64,000 nt of DNA from Dermatophagoides farinae (taxonomy: Eukaryota; Arthropoda; Arachnida; Sarcoptiformes; Pyroglyphidae): positions 2,971,001 through 3,035,000 of the forward strand of contig NC_134685.1 of assembly GCF_024713945.1 (NCBI RefSeq), in the 5' to 3' direction. The notes under the pieces are model-generated. The model had not been told where the DNA came from. It saw nothing but the letters and a program-made list of their open reading frames with translations, and did not search any database. The translations under genes were made by a program, and so were the position numbers. Positions 37,983 to 50,261 of the stretch are shown here, piece by piece (within the stretch, counting starts at the first letter, position 1; the number at the start of each line of letters is the position of its first letter).

Positions 37983-38833
37983 TCAAAGTTCTTCCAATAA
38001 TTTAGTCACTTGTTCAATTTGGCCAACAATTTCATCATATCTTTGTATTTTTTGTAATTGTTCTTTTTCTAATTCTGCTAAATTTTTTTGTTTCAATGTT
38101 TCAATCTCTTTCAATTTCTTTTTCAAATTTCTTAGCCGTTTAACTGGATCAGTGGCTAATGGTTGACCACATTCATTTACAGCCATTGGTTTCTGCTGCT
38201 GTTGTTGTTGTTGTTGTTGTTGAGCTATTTGAGATGATATACCATCAACGATATTATCATTTTTAGATGATTGTTGTTGTAATGAGTTTTTTGATTTGAC
38301 CACTTTCCATTCATTAGATAATGTTGTTGATGTATTTGTTGATAATGATGTATTGTAAATATTTTGATCCAATTGTTGATCAAAATCAAAATTATTAAAT
38401 TGTTGCATTAATGTTGATGATGATGATTTTGATGATATTTTCGATGATGATGATGATGATCCGGAAGTTTTATTCAATGGCGTCAATACTTCTGGTTCCA
38501 AGGTTACTGTACGCATTTCCATTTCGATACGAGGCAAATGATAAAATGGCTGATGACAAAAGATAAAACAAAACAAAAAATGATCAATTTTTCATCTACA
38601 GAATGCAAAAACAAACAAACCTGAGCATCTGCCGATAATGGTTTCGAAGGCCTTTTTTGTTCATGTTGTTGTTGTTGTTGTTCACGTTTACCTTTGGCCA
38701 TATAGATTGGCACTTCTTCTTGTGGTACATAACCATCTTTTACACGACGTGCTTTACGCCATGAACCATCTGGCCTTTGTGAACTGGCAATGAATTTTGT
38801 ACCAGATTCATCTGTTACATATGTTGTTGACAT
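37983..38833 (-). CDS. PYM1: partner of Y14 and mago (PYM)
   Basis: Two exons, 38621..38833 and 37983..38549; 259 aa. The N-terminus carries the diagnostic segment: [20 protein letters not shown], then [15 protein letters not shown], which in known PYM proteins grips the Mago-Y14 dimer. The C-terminus is a basic coiled coil ([14 protein letters not shown]... to LLEEL), matching the region tied to ribosome binding. PYM strips exon junction complexes from spliced mRNA as ribosomes first translate it, acting in the cytoplasm. Between the two ends is an S/Q-rich stretch with a Q run. The donor is GTTTGT, a weaker form also seen in POLR1C exon 1. Start ATG at 38833 gives the usual short [14 protein letters not shown] lead. 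Confidence 0.94.
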
Positions 38834-39883
38834 TTTTTTTTTTGATGATGATAATAATGATGATGATGAATCTCAATCAAATCAGTAGACTATTTCAGGT
38901 GGCTGACAACAAGTTGAATTAAAATTTTTTTTTTTTTTTACACTAAACACACATTCATAGTTTTTCAATCGAATGTTCGAATTTTTTTTTTTTGAATTTA
39001 ATTACAAAAAAAAAATCAAATCATGTGGATGTTGTCGATGATGATGATGATGATGATCACAATTGGTAATTGATTAATTAAATTAATAACATATTATAAT
39101 CTATATAAATTTAAATTTAAAATTTCAAACTGTACAATATTATTATTGTAATTGAATCAAATTCTTAAATTCTGCACCGCAACCATTGGCCGCAAACAAT
39201 TACAACACAATAACCAACCATTGGCCATATTATCATTTGAATTCTAAAATGTTTAGAATACTACCACCAAGACCAATATGGAATTAATCTGTCGAGATAT
39301 ATCAATTAAATTGAACCAAAAACAAACCAAATGAGAGAATATTCACACACACACAAACAAACATCACACAATAAACACACGACACCGTATTTTTTTTTGG
39401 TTAGATTTTTTTTTAATGGTTATGGCTACAATTGATTCATTTCAACCATCACAATGTTATACGTTAAAGGGTAGAAGCATTCAATAATTATGATGGTAAT
39501 GTAGGAAAATTCATTTAGCCATAAATGACATCATTGTGACCAAAAACGACCAACAAACAAACAAATGTAAATTACCATTCAGCCTAAAGACCAATGCGTG
39601 TGTGGTTGATGATATATTATTTGTGCATCATGTGTGCATGTTTATTTTCATCATTCTGCACATGCGTGTTTCGTGTTCAACACACCAATCATATGTGATG
39701 GCGCCAAATGTTTAAAAAAAAATGTTTTTGTTTTCCAAAAAAAAAAACTTTTTTTTTATTAAATTTTCGAATTTTTTTTCTTAAAAATAGAGATGATAAA
39801 AGCCAATTCAAATGGAATTTTTAATTTTTAATTTTCTCTTTCTCTATCTGTGTGTGTGTGTTTTGTTTACCGATAAACAATCG
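38834..39883. other. divergent spacer between PYM and the protease homologue
   Basis: About 1 kb that must hold both promoters. AT-rich, with T runs, an ATG microsatellite near 39038..39058 and a GT run just before the protease-homologue start. No gene is seen; 39230..39330 is the least repetitive part. Confidence 0.45.
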
Positions 39884-41296
39884 ATGATGATGTTGTTTAA
39901 TATGTCGATTCAATGGCTAATATTTTCTGCATTAATAAAAATAGCCTTGATGACACCAAATGAATCAAGAGATCAACAAACAACAAATAACAATGATAAT
40001 AACAATAAAAATGATCAAGTAATACGTGAATTTAGTGATAAACATAATCATCTTACACATAGATGGCCATTTATGGCTGCATTAAAAGATTATCAATCTG
40101 GAAAGATATTCTGCACTGGTGTTATGATTGGTTATGATCTGGTGATGACCGCTGCCCAATGTTTAGAACGTACAGAATCGAATGGTATAAAATTACAACG
40201 TACAATAGAATCATATCGTGTATTAATGAATTGTGATAATATACATTCACATGGTTGTCATTCATATCATCCAGAAATATTTGCCATTCATGATAAACAT
40301 ATGGATGTATTACATTTGAATGATTTGGCCATTATTAAATTAAATATTCCAATACCAGATAATTTGAACATATCAATGTTTGCACATTTTATACCGAAAA
40401 TTAAATATAATGAAGTGATGAATCGTTTGGATTTATCCAAATGTTCAATAGTTGGATATGGTTATCCAAGTAAATCAGAAATACGACAATTGAGTAAAAA
40501 ACAAAAACGTGAAATTACACGAAAATCTTCAGGCACATTACATGCTATTCATGTATCGACAATGAATCCAGATGATGAACCACAATCTGGTCAAATATGT
40601 GGTAAACATTATCAAATGTATCGTCGGACAGAAACATTTTGTGTTGGCCATGAACATTCATCATTATTAGCATTATATGAAGGTGATCATGGTTCACCAT
40701 TGATTTGTCCATCATTGGATGGTAATAATCGCATCATTGGTATGATGACACATCAATTAACAATGCGTGAACAGGATCATCAATTTGCACCGGCATTATT
40801 TACAAATCTATCAAAACATGAACATTGGATTCTATCATCAATTCGAATACTAAAAGGTAAATACACCACGAGTAAACACACCCACACAACACTGAAATAA
40901 TTTTTATTTCATTTCATAGCATTAAAAAATTCCAAACATTTTGAAAAATGGCTATTTTATCGTGAACAACATCCAAATAAAAATGACAATGATAATATCC
41001 ATATACGACAATCACATTATTCTGCATATACATTCATAGTTTTTCTACCAATCGTTATATCAGTGGCATTCATTATTGCTGGTTTTTATTATTATTATCA
41101 AAATGATGATGCCGGTGATGATGATGATGGTGATGATGATAGTGGTGGTGGTGGTGGTACTGCTGGTGTCGGTGTAAATCGTAATGAAAATGACCATCAA
41201 TCAGCAGAAGAAGAAAACGAAGAAAATACCACAAAAATTATCATTAAAAATGGTATACCAGATGAATATATAAGAATGACTCAAAAGTTCACATGA
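39884..41296 (+). CDS. membrane-anchored inactive serine protease homologue
   Basis: Two exons, 39884..40856 and 40920..41296; 449 aa. A signal-like hydrophobic segment (IQWLIFSALIKIAL) is followed by an N-rich spacer and a trypsin-like (S1) domain from about residue 65. The three catalytic positions can be placed: MTAAQC has Gln92 where His is expected, NDLAIIKL keeps Asp147, and GDHGSPLIC has His269 in place of the serine in GDSGGP. It therefore cannot work as a serine protease by the usual mechanism. After the domain a single transmembrane segment (FIVFLPIVISVAFIIAGF, about 362-380) is followed by a D/G/E-rich cytoplasmic tail of about 65 residues. Mites have many soluble inactive S1 homologues (for example in scabies mites); a tethered form is unusual. 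An upstream in-frame ATG at 39812 would put a CT/GT-repeat-encoded extension first; the inner start is preferred. Confidence 0.82.
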
Positions 41297-41316
41297 TAAT
41301 GGCATGATTTGAAATC

Positions 41317-41322
41317 TTTATT
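41317..41322 (-). terminator. polyadenylation signal of Myo1D
   Basis: AATAAA on the minus strand, 135 nt past the myosin stop and only about 20 bp from the stop of the opposite-strand protease homologue. Confidence 0.45.
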
Positions 41323-41343
41323 TTGTTTGTTGATTAAAAAAAA

Positions 41344-41349
41344 AATAAA
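41344..41349 (+). terminator. polyadenylation signal of the protease homologue
   Basis: AATAAA 48 nt past the protease-homologue stop, inside the predicted Myo1D 3' UTR. Confidence 0.5.
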
Positions 41350-41456
41350 TTCATTTAAAAAGAACATCATAATAATTTAAATTTTAAAAAACAAAATTTG
41401 ATCGATAATTCAATGAATTTTCGTTGTTGTTGTTGTTGTTGTGTGGCTGTAGTCAT

Positions 41457-44400
41457 TTACAAACCATTCGAACGTTGTGTTTGCTGCTGCTGTTGTTGTT
41501 GTTGTTGTTGACCAAATGAAGATGGCCACAATAAACTAAGATGATTTCCATTTCTTTTAAATAAAACTTGTTCTGGATGTTGTCCACCACTTGGTTCAAC
41601 CATTAAAACTTTTTCTTTATTACCTAATCGACAATGTATTGAATCACTAATGGTAACCATTAAATCACGTTTAGTTAATATGGCATATTGTTTTAGAATG
41701 ATTGCAACAAATTCTCCAATACGATTTACTGGTCTAATAAATGGATCATTTGAATCGATAAATGCAACGACAAAATCATTTCCACCACGAACATTAACGG
41801 CAACTAATTGATCAAAACCTTTTGTTATGGCAATACCAGTTGCATCCATAATTGGTGTTGCATGTCCAACAATTTTCGATGTTTTCCAATCAATACGATA
41901 TATGGTACGTTCAGTAACAACAATCCAACGATCAACACATTTTCGTAGAAATGATGATGATGCTTTGATTACACGACTTGAAAATAGAACCGTTTCATTC
42001 GGTAAAAATTGTCGTACTTCTGCTTGAAATTGATTTGCTTTGATATTTGTTTCTTTGTGTCCAAGATAATTACCAAGCCATTTATCGGCCAAACCATAAT
42101 TCAAACGACGTCCACACAATGCTGCTGTTGCAATGATTTTCAATCGAAATTCTGGCCATTGTTCATACGGTATACGACGTAATAATAACCATGCTTTCCA
42201 TCGGCGATAAATACGGCGAATAACATCAATAACCGTGGTTAATGCTCTTGGTGCTTTAGGCCAACCTTTTTGTTCCAATTCTAAACGTTGTTGTGTTGCG
42301 GTCATTTTTGTCGATTGATATGATGATCGTTGACCTGGCTGATATAATTGTCGTGTTTGTATGGCTAATGAATGTAATTCAGAAAGATATTGACGAAGTT
42401 TATAACGACGATATGCTTGTAGAATATACATTGCAGCACGAAGCCGTCGTATTCGCATACGAACCAATGTACCACGCCAATTTTTTTGTAATAAAACAAT
42501 AATCATTCCTATATAACGTTCACGTTGTTGTTCCAATTCCACTACTGTTTGTGGTGATCTAATAAAAATTTTTGTTTTACCATATTCAACATCCGATGTA
42601 AAACGTTTATCATTTATCAATGCTTGACATGCTTGCATAGCATCACCATCACGAAAATTTGGCCATGTTAATGGTGAAATCATTTTATAACGTTGATAGA
42701 AACGTTCATATGTTGAACGATGTGCAAAACCAGCACGACGTACACGAACATTTTCAACCAGGCCAAGATATTCCACTTGATGTGATATAATGGCTGGATC
42801 AAATTTTGATGGTGATTTATCGGCATTTGGTTTTATACAACGAATATAGAATGGAACTTTTTGTTTCAAATTTTCAATCAAATCATTCATTGATGTTTTA
42901 AATAAATAACCGGCTGTAACTGGTCTTCGGCTTACTTCAGTTATATTTTTCGAACCTTCGGGCCACATTTCTATATTTAAAATTTTAAACAAGATAAATA
43001 AATAATCAAAAAAATATGTGGACAAATCTACATACCTGAAATGACTTTATTCTGGCTGGAATATAAAAGCCGTTTAAAATCTTGGAATAATGTATCACGA
43101 TTTTTCTCGATAAATCCATCAATATCATAAACAACTGGTCCAGCATAATGTTTCAAACGAAAATGATGATCATGTTCCAATGATTTATCTGTCGGTGATT
43201 TACGTCTTGAATCATAATATCGTTGATCACGATATTTATTGTCCATTGTTTCCAATAATAATGGATCCGTAATACGACCAACAGCCAGACATGAATCATC
43301 CATTGTAGCGAACATGCCGGTTTTTTGATTATCCATCAATGAACAAATTGGTGCATTATCAAAATAATCAATCTGTATCCAATTAATACCTTCACGTGCA
43401 TATTCTTCTTGTTCTTGTCGTAATACTAAACTAATGAATAATTGTTGTAAACGTTCATTACAATAATTAATACAGAATTGTTCAAAACTATTCTGTTCAA
43501 GTACTTCAAAACCATAGATATCTAGTACACCAATAACGGCACATTGTGATGAATGATGTTGATTACGACGATTGAATTGTTTTGGATTTGCATTATGATC
43601 AATCATTAATGCACGATTAACACCGGAAACAACTTGGTTAAATAATCGTTCATAGATGGCTTTTGAAAATGCATCACGACCAGCTTCTGCTTGTTGAACA
43701 GTATGATCTTTACGCATTATTTCACGATTAGCAGCAATGGTTCTTGAACATAATGTTTTTTCCAATTGTTCCATTGATATTGCCAATAATTTTGAAACAT
43801 TTTGTGCAGATTGTCTGGTTTTTGGATCAATCAATACCATTGATGATGATTGTTTGGCACCACCACCACCAGATTGATTCAATACAAATTTGACATTACC
43901 TAAATGTATAATAGCAGCTAATATATAATCAATAGTTGAAATTTCATCATTACTAAATTGTAATGTTTTCATTGCTGATTCAACTTGTTTATAATTGGCA
44001 CTATCATTTGTCAGCTTTGATACTTGTCCTTGCCGTAAATAATTATATAATTGTTGATCACGTTGTAACGATAATTCATTTAAACGTTTTTCATTGCAAC
44101 CAAATAATAGTTGATAAAATGAATGAAAATTACGTTCGCCAGGTTGTTGCATTACAACACGTGACTAGTAATAATAATGTGATGGGGGCAAAACAAAAAC
44201 ATTGCGAAAAATTTGTTCATTGAAGCATTTTTGAATTAAAAAAAAAATAAAATAAACAAAACGGAAAAAATAGGTTAATCACAAAACAAACATATGGATT
44301 ATATTAGATTAGTTTACCTTTTCCAATAGATAATTATTAATATGACCACCTAATGGATCGCCTTTGAAATCAAAATTAATGTCCATATATTTTCCAAATC

Positions 44401-45276
44401 TTGATGAATTATCATTACGAATTGTTTTAGCATTACCAAATGTTTCAAGAATACAATTTGATTTCAATAAAATATTTTTAACACGTTCAATTTCAGCTTG
44501 TCCATTCACATTGGTGATTGCCGCTAAATAACGCATTATAATTTTCGATGCTTCTGTTTTACCGGAACCAGATTCACCAGATATCAATATACAGGTATCA
44601 CGTACCTGTTGACGCATTGTTTTATATGCAGCATCACCAATAGCGAATATATGTGGTGAACGTTCGAAAATTTCACGGCCACGATATTCACGAACATTAT
44701 CAGGGCCATATATTGATAATGTTTTATATGGATTTAATGATATACAAACTTCACCAATGTATGTATAATAATAGCCTGATTGATATCTGATGGAAACAAA
44801 AAATTAAATTCTATGTGATAAGTTATAAATAGAAAAATTGTATCAAAAAAATCCAATAAAACTAATGGATAGAAAATTTCAAAATCAAAAAAAAGAGATC
44901 AATCTAAATAAAGGTAAATTATTTGATAAATTGCATTTCATTTTTGTATCCAGGACAATCACCGTTATCATCATTTAGTTTTTGCAATAGAAAACTTACT
45001 AAATAGAAAATTTTCAAGTCATCAACAAACACATTTCAGATGATGATGATTGAAAAAAAACCTAATCTAATCAAAGTTTTAGTTTGAAAATCACAATTAA
45101 TTAATCGAGTATTTCAACGATGCAACTTAAACTTGATAATATAATAATTTAGGATGTAAAAAAAAGAGAAGAAAAAATTCTTACCTTATTTTAAGATTTT
45201 CTATCAAAGATTCTTTGGTTATGTTTTCCAATAGTACACAATCGCCAACACCAGCTTGTCCAGTTAAATGTGACAT
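41457..45276 (-). CDS. MYO1D: unconventional class I myosin, Myo1D type
   Basis: Four exons with agreeing phases: 45185..45276, 44318..44786, 43036..44164, 41457..42970; 1067 aa. Motor marks in order: [14 protein letters not shown]-loop [12 protein letters not shown] near residue 100 (most class I myosins have GESGAGKT), [19 protein letters not shown] (switch I), [20 protein letters not shown] (relay helix) and [16 protein letters not shown] (converter). Basic IQ-type neck motifs follow ([16 protein letters not shown] and [11 protein letters not shown]), then a TH1 lipid-binding tail ending in a Q run. Similarity runs through the tail (for example [19 protein letters not shown]), fitting Myo1D, the fly Myo31DF that sets left-right chirality. 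It moves on actin at membranes. It is tail-to-tail with the protease homologue, 160 bp apart. Confidence 0.93.
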
Positions 45277-48231
45277 TTTTTTTCGTTTAAGATTTTTAAT
45301 AAAAAAAAAATAAAATAAAAATAGACTAGTCGAGCAGAAACAGAAGTCAGATTGAAGGAAAAATTTCTTTTTTCCAATTTGAAAATAATAATTTTTCACT
45401 TATTGATGATAACGAATAATTAAAGGATGCTATATGGGTGATGAAGATGATGATGATGATGATGACTCATCGATTGTGATTTCATACCATGTGAGAAAAA
45501 AAAATCACATATACAAAGATTATTCACAAAGAAACAACTTGTTATTGAATGCCGATGATGATGATGATGGGATGTTTAGATGTTTAAAAAAGTGTCTGTG
45601 TGTTTGGTCCACTCATATACAAACACAAAAGAAACAAAAATAAAACAAAAACTGGTTAGCGCGCTATTAATTTCAAACACGTTTGATTTTGAAAAAAAAA
45701 CCACCAAAGATGGTAATAACAGACGGTAATATTGAATTCAAAATTGGATTTTTTTTGTTGTTTGAATTGAAAACACACTGAGCTGTAGCAGAAGATGTGA
45801 AATGAAATGATAATGAAAGTTTTCAAACACAAAAAAAACAACAACAATGAGAATGAATGTTTAAACATTACACATTTACAAATACTTGATTACCTGTATT
45901 GTTTGGATAATGAGAACGTGTTGATTGGCCCAAATAAAAAAAATAATGATTTTTTTGTTGATTATCAATCCATTGAATGGATAAAAAATAATCCACTCGT
46001 TGATGATGACAATGATGATGATACAATCAATGAAGATATCAGATCATCGGTGTTCATTATCAAAAAAAAAAAAAAAAATTAGGTTGATTTTTTTCCGTTT
46101 GTTTACACAGGAAAAAAATTCAATAATCTGAAATTATTTTAATTCGGCTTCTTTGAATGGCGAGTTTGTACTGTCGTTGTCGTCTGGTATCGTTTCTGAC
46201 AGTTAAATCGGGTTTTAATTTTACCGCTATAGTTGTATTGGTTGGAAAAAAAATATTTCATCCATACGGATTGATTACTGTTATTGAAATGCTGTTTATT
46301 TGCAATACCAAATAATCACACAACGACGACAACGATGATGATGATCATTACCAAATAGGAAAATATTACATTTACACACAATCATCATCGACTTCAATCA
46401 TCCAGAACACACACACACACACATGTATAATGTATAAGCGCGGAAGAACACAACGACAAACATAATAATATCGTTATCCGTTTTTATATACAATGTTGTT
46501 GTTATATGACGATCCACAATATAGAAAATGACAATTGGTGGTTGTTTAGTTTGGCTGAATGATGATGATTAAATAGATACACTTGTTGCTGGGAGTGTCT
46601 CTCTGTTCTAATAGAAAATTACTTTATCATGTGGGTTGCATAACAACAATTATGATGATGATGATGATGATAATAATAATGGGTGATGGTATGGCACAAC
46701 ACAAACACAGTTGCAATCAATTTTCCATGTCTCTCTCTCTCCGTCGTTTTCACTCTTTCGATAGATCTATCTATCTCTTTTTTTTCACTGATCAAATAAA
46801 TACATCTGTTTCATAATGATGATGATGATGGTGAGACATTTTAGTTTTTTTTTGAATTTTAACAAACCAAAACTTTTTAAATGAATGAATGAATGAAAAA
46901 AAACACAAGGCCGTAAATCGTCTATTGAGAATTGTTGTTTGAATAAAACAAAAACACCAATTTCGTCATCATTATTTTCAATTTGATTCGATTTTGTTGT
47001 CGTTGTTGTTGATGACGATTTTGAGGCCAAATTTTTCCATTGTTTTCATTTTTTTAAGTTGAAATCAATTTAACTCATTGATGATGATGATGATGACCAA
47101 AGAAGAAGAAAAAAAAAATCACAAGTTTAGTTAAATTTAATTAATGATGATGATGGTTAATTGATGTGGGTTTTGTTGTTCATTTATTAATTACCAAGTG
47201 TTTTAAGGAATTGAAAAATTTTTTCGTTGTTGTTTAGTTTTTTTTTTTAATTGTTGTTCCTGTATGATTTCTTGTTGTTGTTGTTGTTGTTGTTGCGAAT
47301 GGTTATAAATTTTAATTATCATCGTCACCACCAACTTCAGGGCTATTGTGAAAAAGCAAAAAAAAAAAATGAGTGAAAGTGAACAAAAAAAAAATCAACC
47401 TACGCCATTGAATGAATTTAATAAATACAAATATGGGAAAATTCATTGGCTACCATGACATTGTTAATTTTGCATTTGATTATAGGAATTATGTGGATTC
47501 CAAGATCAAGAACGAACACACCCACACACGTTATTTGTTGTCATCTACAATAGCCAGTTTTTTTCTTTTGGGTTTTTTCCCATCCACGAAATACAATCTT
47601 CTTCAAGAATAAAAAAAAAGAGTTTTGATTGACAAAGAAAAAAAAATGATGATATCTTCACAAGATCATTGATTCATTGAAAAACGATACCATATTTATG
47701 GTTTTGATTTCTAGGTTGAACTGATTGATTGATTCACATATCAATTGTTTTTTTTTTTTTTAATTAGAAGAAACAAAATTTCACACAAAGTGGCGAGAGA
47801 AGAAAAAAATTTTTTTTTTTCAAATTCATTCGAATATATATTCACACAATCGATTCTATCGATTGATTCGTTTTTCATTATCCATATTTTATTTCTGCTA
47901 ATTTTTTGGTAGTGGCAGTTATGGCAGTGGTAGTTTGACAATGACCAAAAAAAAAAATCTGGGTGGAAAAAAAGCCGCACTTTTGTGTGTGTGTGTGTGT
48001 GTTGGTCCATGCCACTCACAACGCGTTTTTTTTTTAATTTGTGTCATGATTCAAAGTTGACGAGTGTGTGTGTACATTGTTGTTATTTTGAATCGAAGAA
48101 AAAAAAATTTTTGTTTGGGTTCGGAAAATTCCGGCCGGTCATTTGAACTATTTTTTGTTTAAATTAATTTATCGAACCACAAAATCAATCTTTATCAATA
48201 ATAAATCAATCGTCCGAAGAATTTAAAGAGA
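45277..48231. other. 3-kb divergent intergenic region between Myo1D and U2AF1
   Basis: Holds both promoters. Most of it is ATG/ATC, TTG and CA microsatellite sequence. The stretch 46130..46300 is less repetitive. Open frames on both strands are short and repeat-built. No gene is seen. Confidence 0.5.
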
Positions 48232-49711
48232 ATGGCCGATTATTTAGCATCGATTTTTGGTACTGAAAAAGACAAGTAAGAATTTTTTTTTTGTTTGTTT
48301 TGAATTGGAAATTTACTGATGAAATTTTTTTTTCAAAGAGTAAATTGTTCATTTTATTTTAAAATTGGTGCCTGTCGACATGGAGAACGTTGTTCACGTA
48401 TTCATAATAAACCAACATTTAGTCAGGTTAGAAACACAACATATCTCAATTCTGGATTAATTCCATGAATTTTTTTTCTAGACAATTTTATTGCAAAATT
48501 TATACCAGAATCCCCAGAATGTAACACAGACGACAGAAGGATCTGGTAAAGAGATGCCAAGTGAGTAGTATGATTTTTTTGAATTTTTAATTCCCACAAA
48601 TAAATTCGTTTTGTTTCACACACACACGAACAGGAACCACGATTACTCGTGTACATACAATGAGCGATGAAGAAGCACAAGAACATTTTGATGATTTTTT
48701 CGAAGATGTTTTCATTGAACTTGAAGATAAATATGGTGAAATTGAAGAAATGAATGTATGCGATAATCTTGGTGATCATCTTGTTGGCAATGTTTATGTT
48801 AAATTTCGTCGCGAAGAAGATGCTGAACGTGCCGTATCTGATCTAAATAATCGTTGGTTTGGTGGTCGAGCAATCTGTGCTGAATTATCACCGGTTACAG
48901 ATTTTCGTGAAGCTTGTTGTCGACAATATGAAATGGGGTATGAGTAAATAGATTGTCTTTTTTTTCTAAAAATTTTAAATGACAAAATTTTCTCTATAGT
49001 GAATGTACCCGTAGCGGTTTCTGTAATTTTATGCACATCAAACCAATATCAAGAGAATTACGACGAGAACTTTATGGTAGACGTCGTGCAGCGGCTATGG
49101 AACGTCGTAATGCAAGTGATCGTGAACGTGATCGTTATATGGATCATCATCATCGTTCAAGATCACGTTCAATGGAACGTCGTCGTGGTTCATCACGTGA
49201 TCGAGATCGTCACCGTGATCGAGACCGCGATAGAGATCGTGATCGTGATAGTAAACGGAAATCATCATCTAGACATCATCGGTCATCCGGTAGATCATCA
49301 CGTAGCCGATCAAAAGATCGACATCGAACATCATCATCGAGACGTACGAAAGAAGATCGTCATGATGATGAACAAGATGATTATGATGGCAATGATCATG
49401 ATCCTGATGATGATGATGATGATATTGATAATAATAATAATAATAATGCTGATGATGATGTGGATAATGATGGTGACAATAATGATGATGACGATGATGA
49501 TAATGATATTTATTCACAAAATAATGCCGATAATAATGATTATAATAGTAATAATAGCAATGATAATCATATTATTGAACCACCACCAATATCATATGCA
49601 AGTATGATGCAGCAAATGATGGCCGAACAACAACAACAACAACAGCAGCAGCAACAAGAAGATTTCTCATCAATGGATAATTATGATCAACAACAGAATT
49701 ATTTTCAATGA
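48232..49711 (+). CDS. U2AF1: U2AF small subunit (U2AF35), 3' splice-site recognition
   Basis: Five exons with agreeing phases: 48232..48275, 48339..48426, 48482..48560, 48634..48937, 49000..49711; 408 aa. Order: [15 protein letters not shown] start, first CCCH zinc finger [17 protein letters not shown]2AF-homology RRM (about 60-150, with [21 protein letters not shown]), second CCCH finger [16 protein letters not shown], conserved [19 protein letters not shown], then an RS/RD-rich region. U2AF35 reads the AG at 3' splice sites and dimerises with U2AF65. The open frame then runs on about 130 residues through D/N-rich and Q-rich sequence, so the protein is far longer than the roughly 240-aa human form. 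The D/N tail is ATG/AAT triplet sequence in frame. An AATAAA lies at 49899..49904. Confidence 0.95.
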
Positions 49712-49942
49712 GAAAAAAAAATTCGTTTCATCATTATCATTAGCACATCATCAACATATTGATTTTTATCATTCATGCACACACACACATACACACATTT
49801 ATATGAATATATTTAGAAACCAAACGACAAGATCAATTTTTTTCTGTTGTAATTTTATTTTCTTTAAAACAAAAAAATCACATCATCATCATAACCATAA
49901 TAAACATAAACACACAACATACAGACACATGATGACCATATT

Positions 49943-50170
49943 TTATCGTTGGGTATTATTTTGACCACCACCATTATCATCATTTGATTTTTGTTTCGAT
50001 TTTTCTTTTTTTACAATATATTTATAATACATTTCCAATAATGGATCAATCCATTCATCGTGTAATGATTCATCACTGGATTCTTCGTCTTCTTCATAAT
50101 CATCATCATTGTTGTTGGTGTTGTTGTCGTTTTGGACAATTTCTTTATCGTTCGATTTTGTCGATCCCAT
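49943..50170 (-). CDS. acidic/lysine-rich ORF: small gene or 3' exon of the gene upstream
   Basis: The frame from ATG 50170 gives 75 aa; it is open back to 50356. The sequence is acidic then basic and not purely repeat-like: EEDEESSDESLHDEWIDPLL followed by EMYYKYIVKKEKSKQK. It lies just downstream, on the same strand, of the unknown membrane-protein gene and in a different frame. It could be an alternative 3' exon of that gene, its 3' UTR, or a separate small gene. No family recognised. Confidence 0.3.
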   Translation of the reverse strand: MGSTKSNDKEIVQNDNNTNNNDDDYEEDEESSDESLHDEWIDPLLEMYYKYIVKKEKSKQKSNDDNGGGQNNTQR

Positions 50171-50261
50171 TTTGCACGAATTTTTTTCGTTATTTTTTTC
50201 TTGATTTTGGTTTTTTATCGGGTTTTTGTTTCTTCTGTTCTGGATTATTCGATAATCGAAT

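Noticed and set aside
48999-49607. 202-codon frame overlapping U2AF1 on the same strand
   Set aside because: It is the shadow of the U2AF1 last exon in another frame; its M/I runs come from ATG/ATT triplets.
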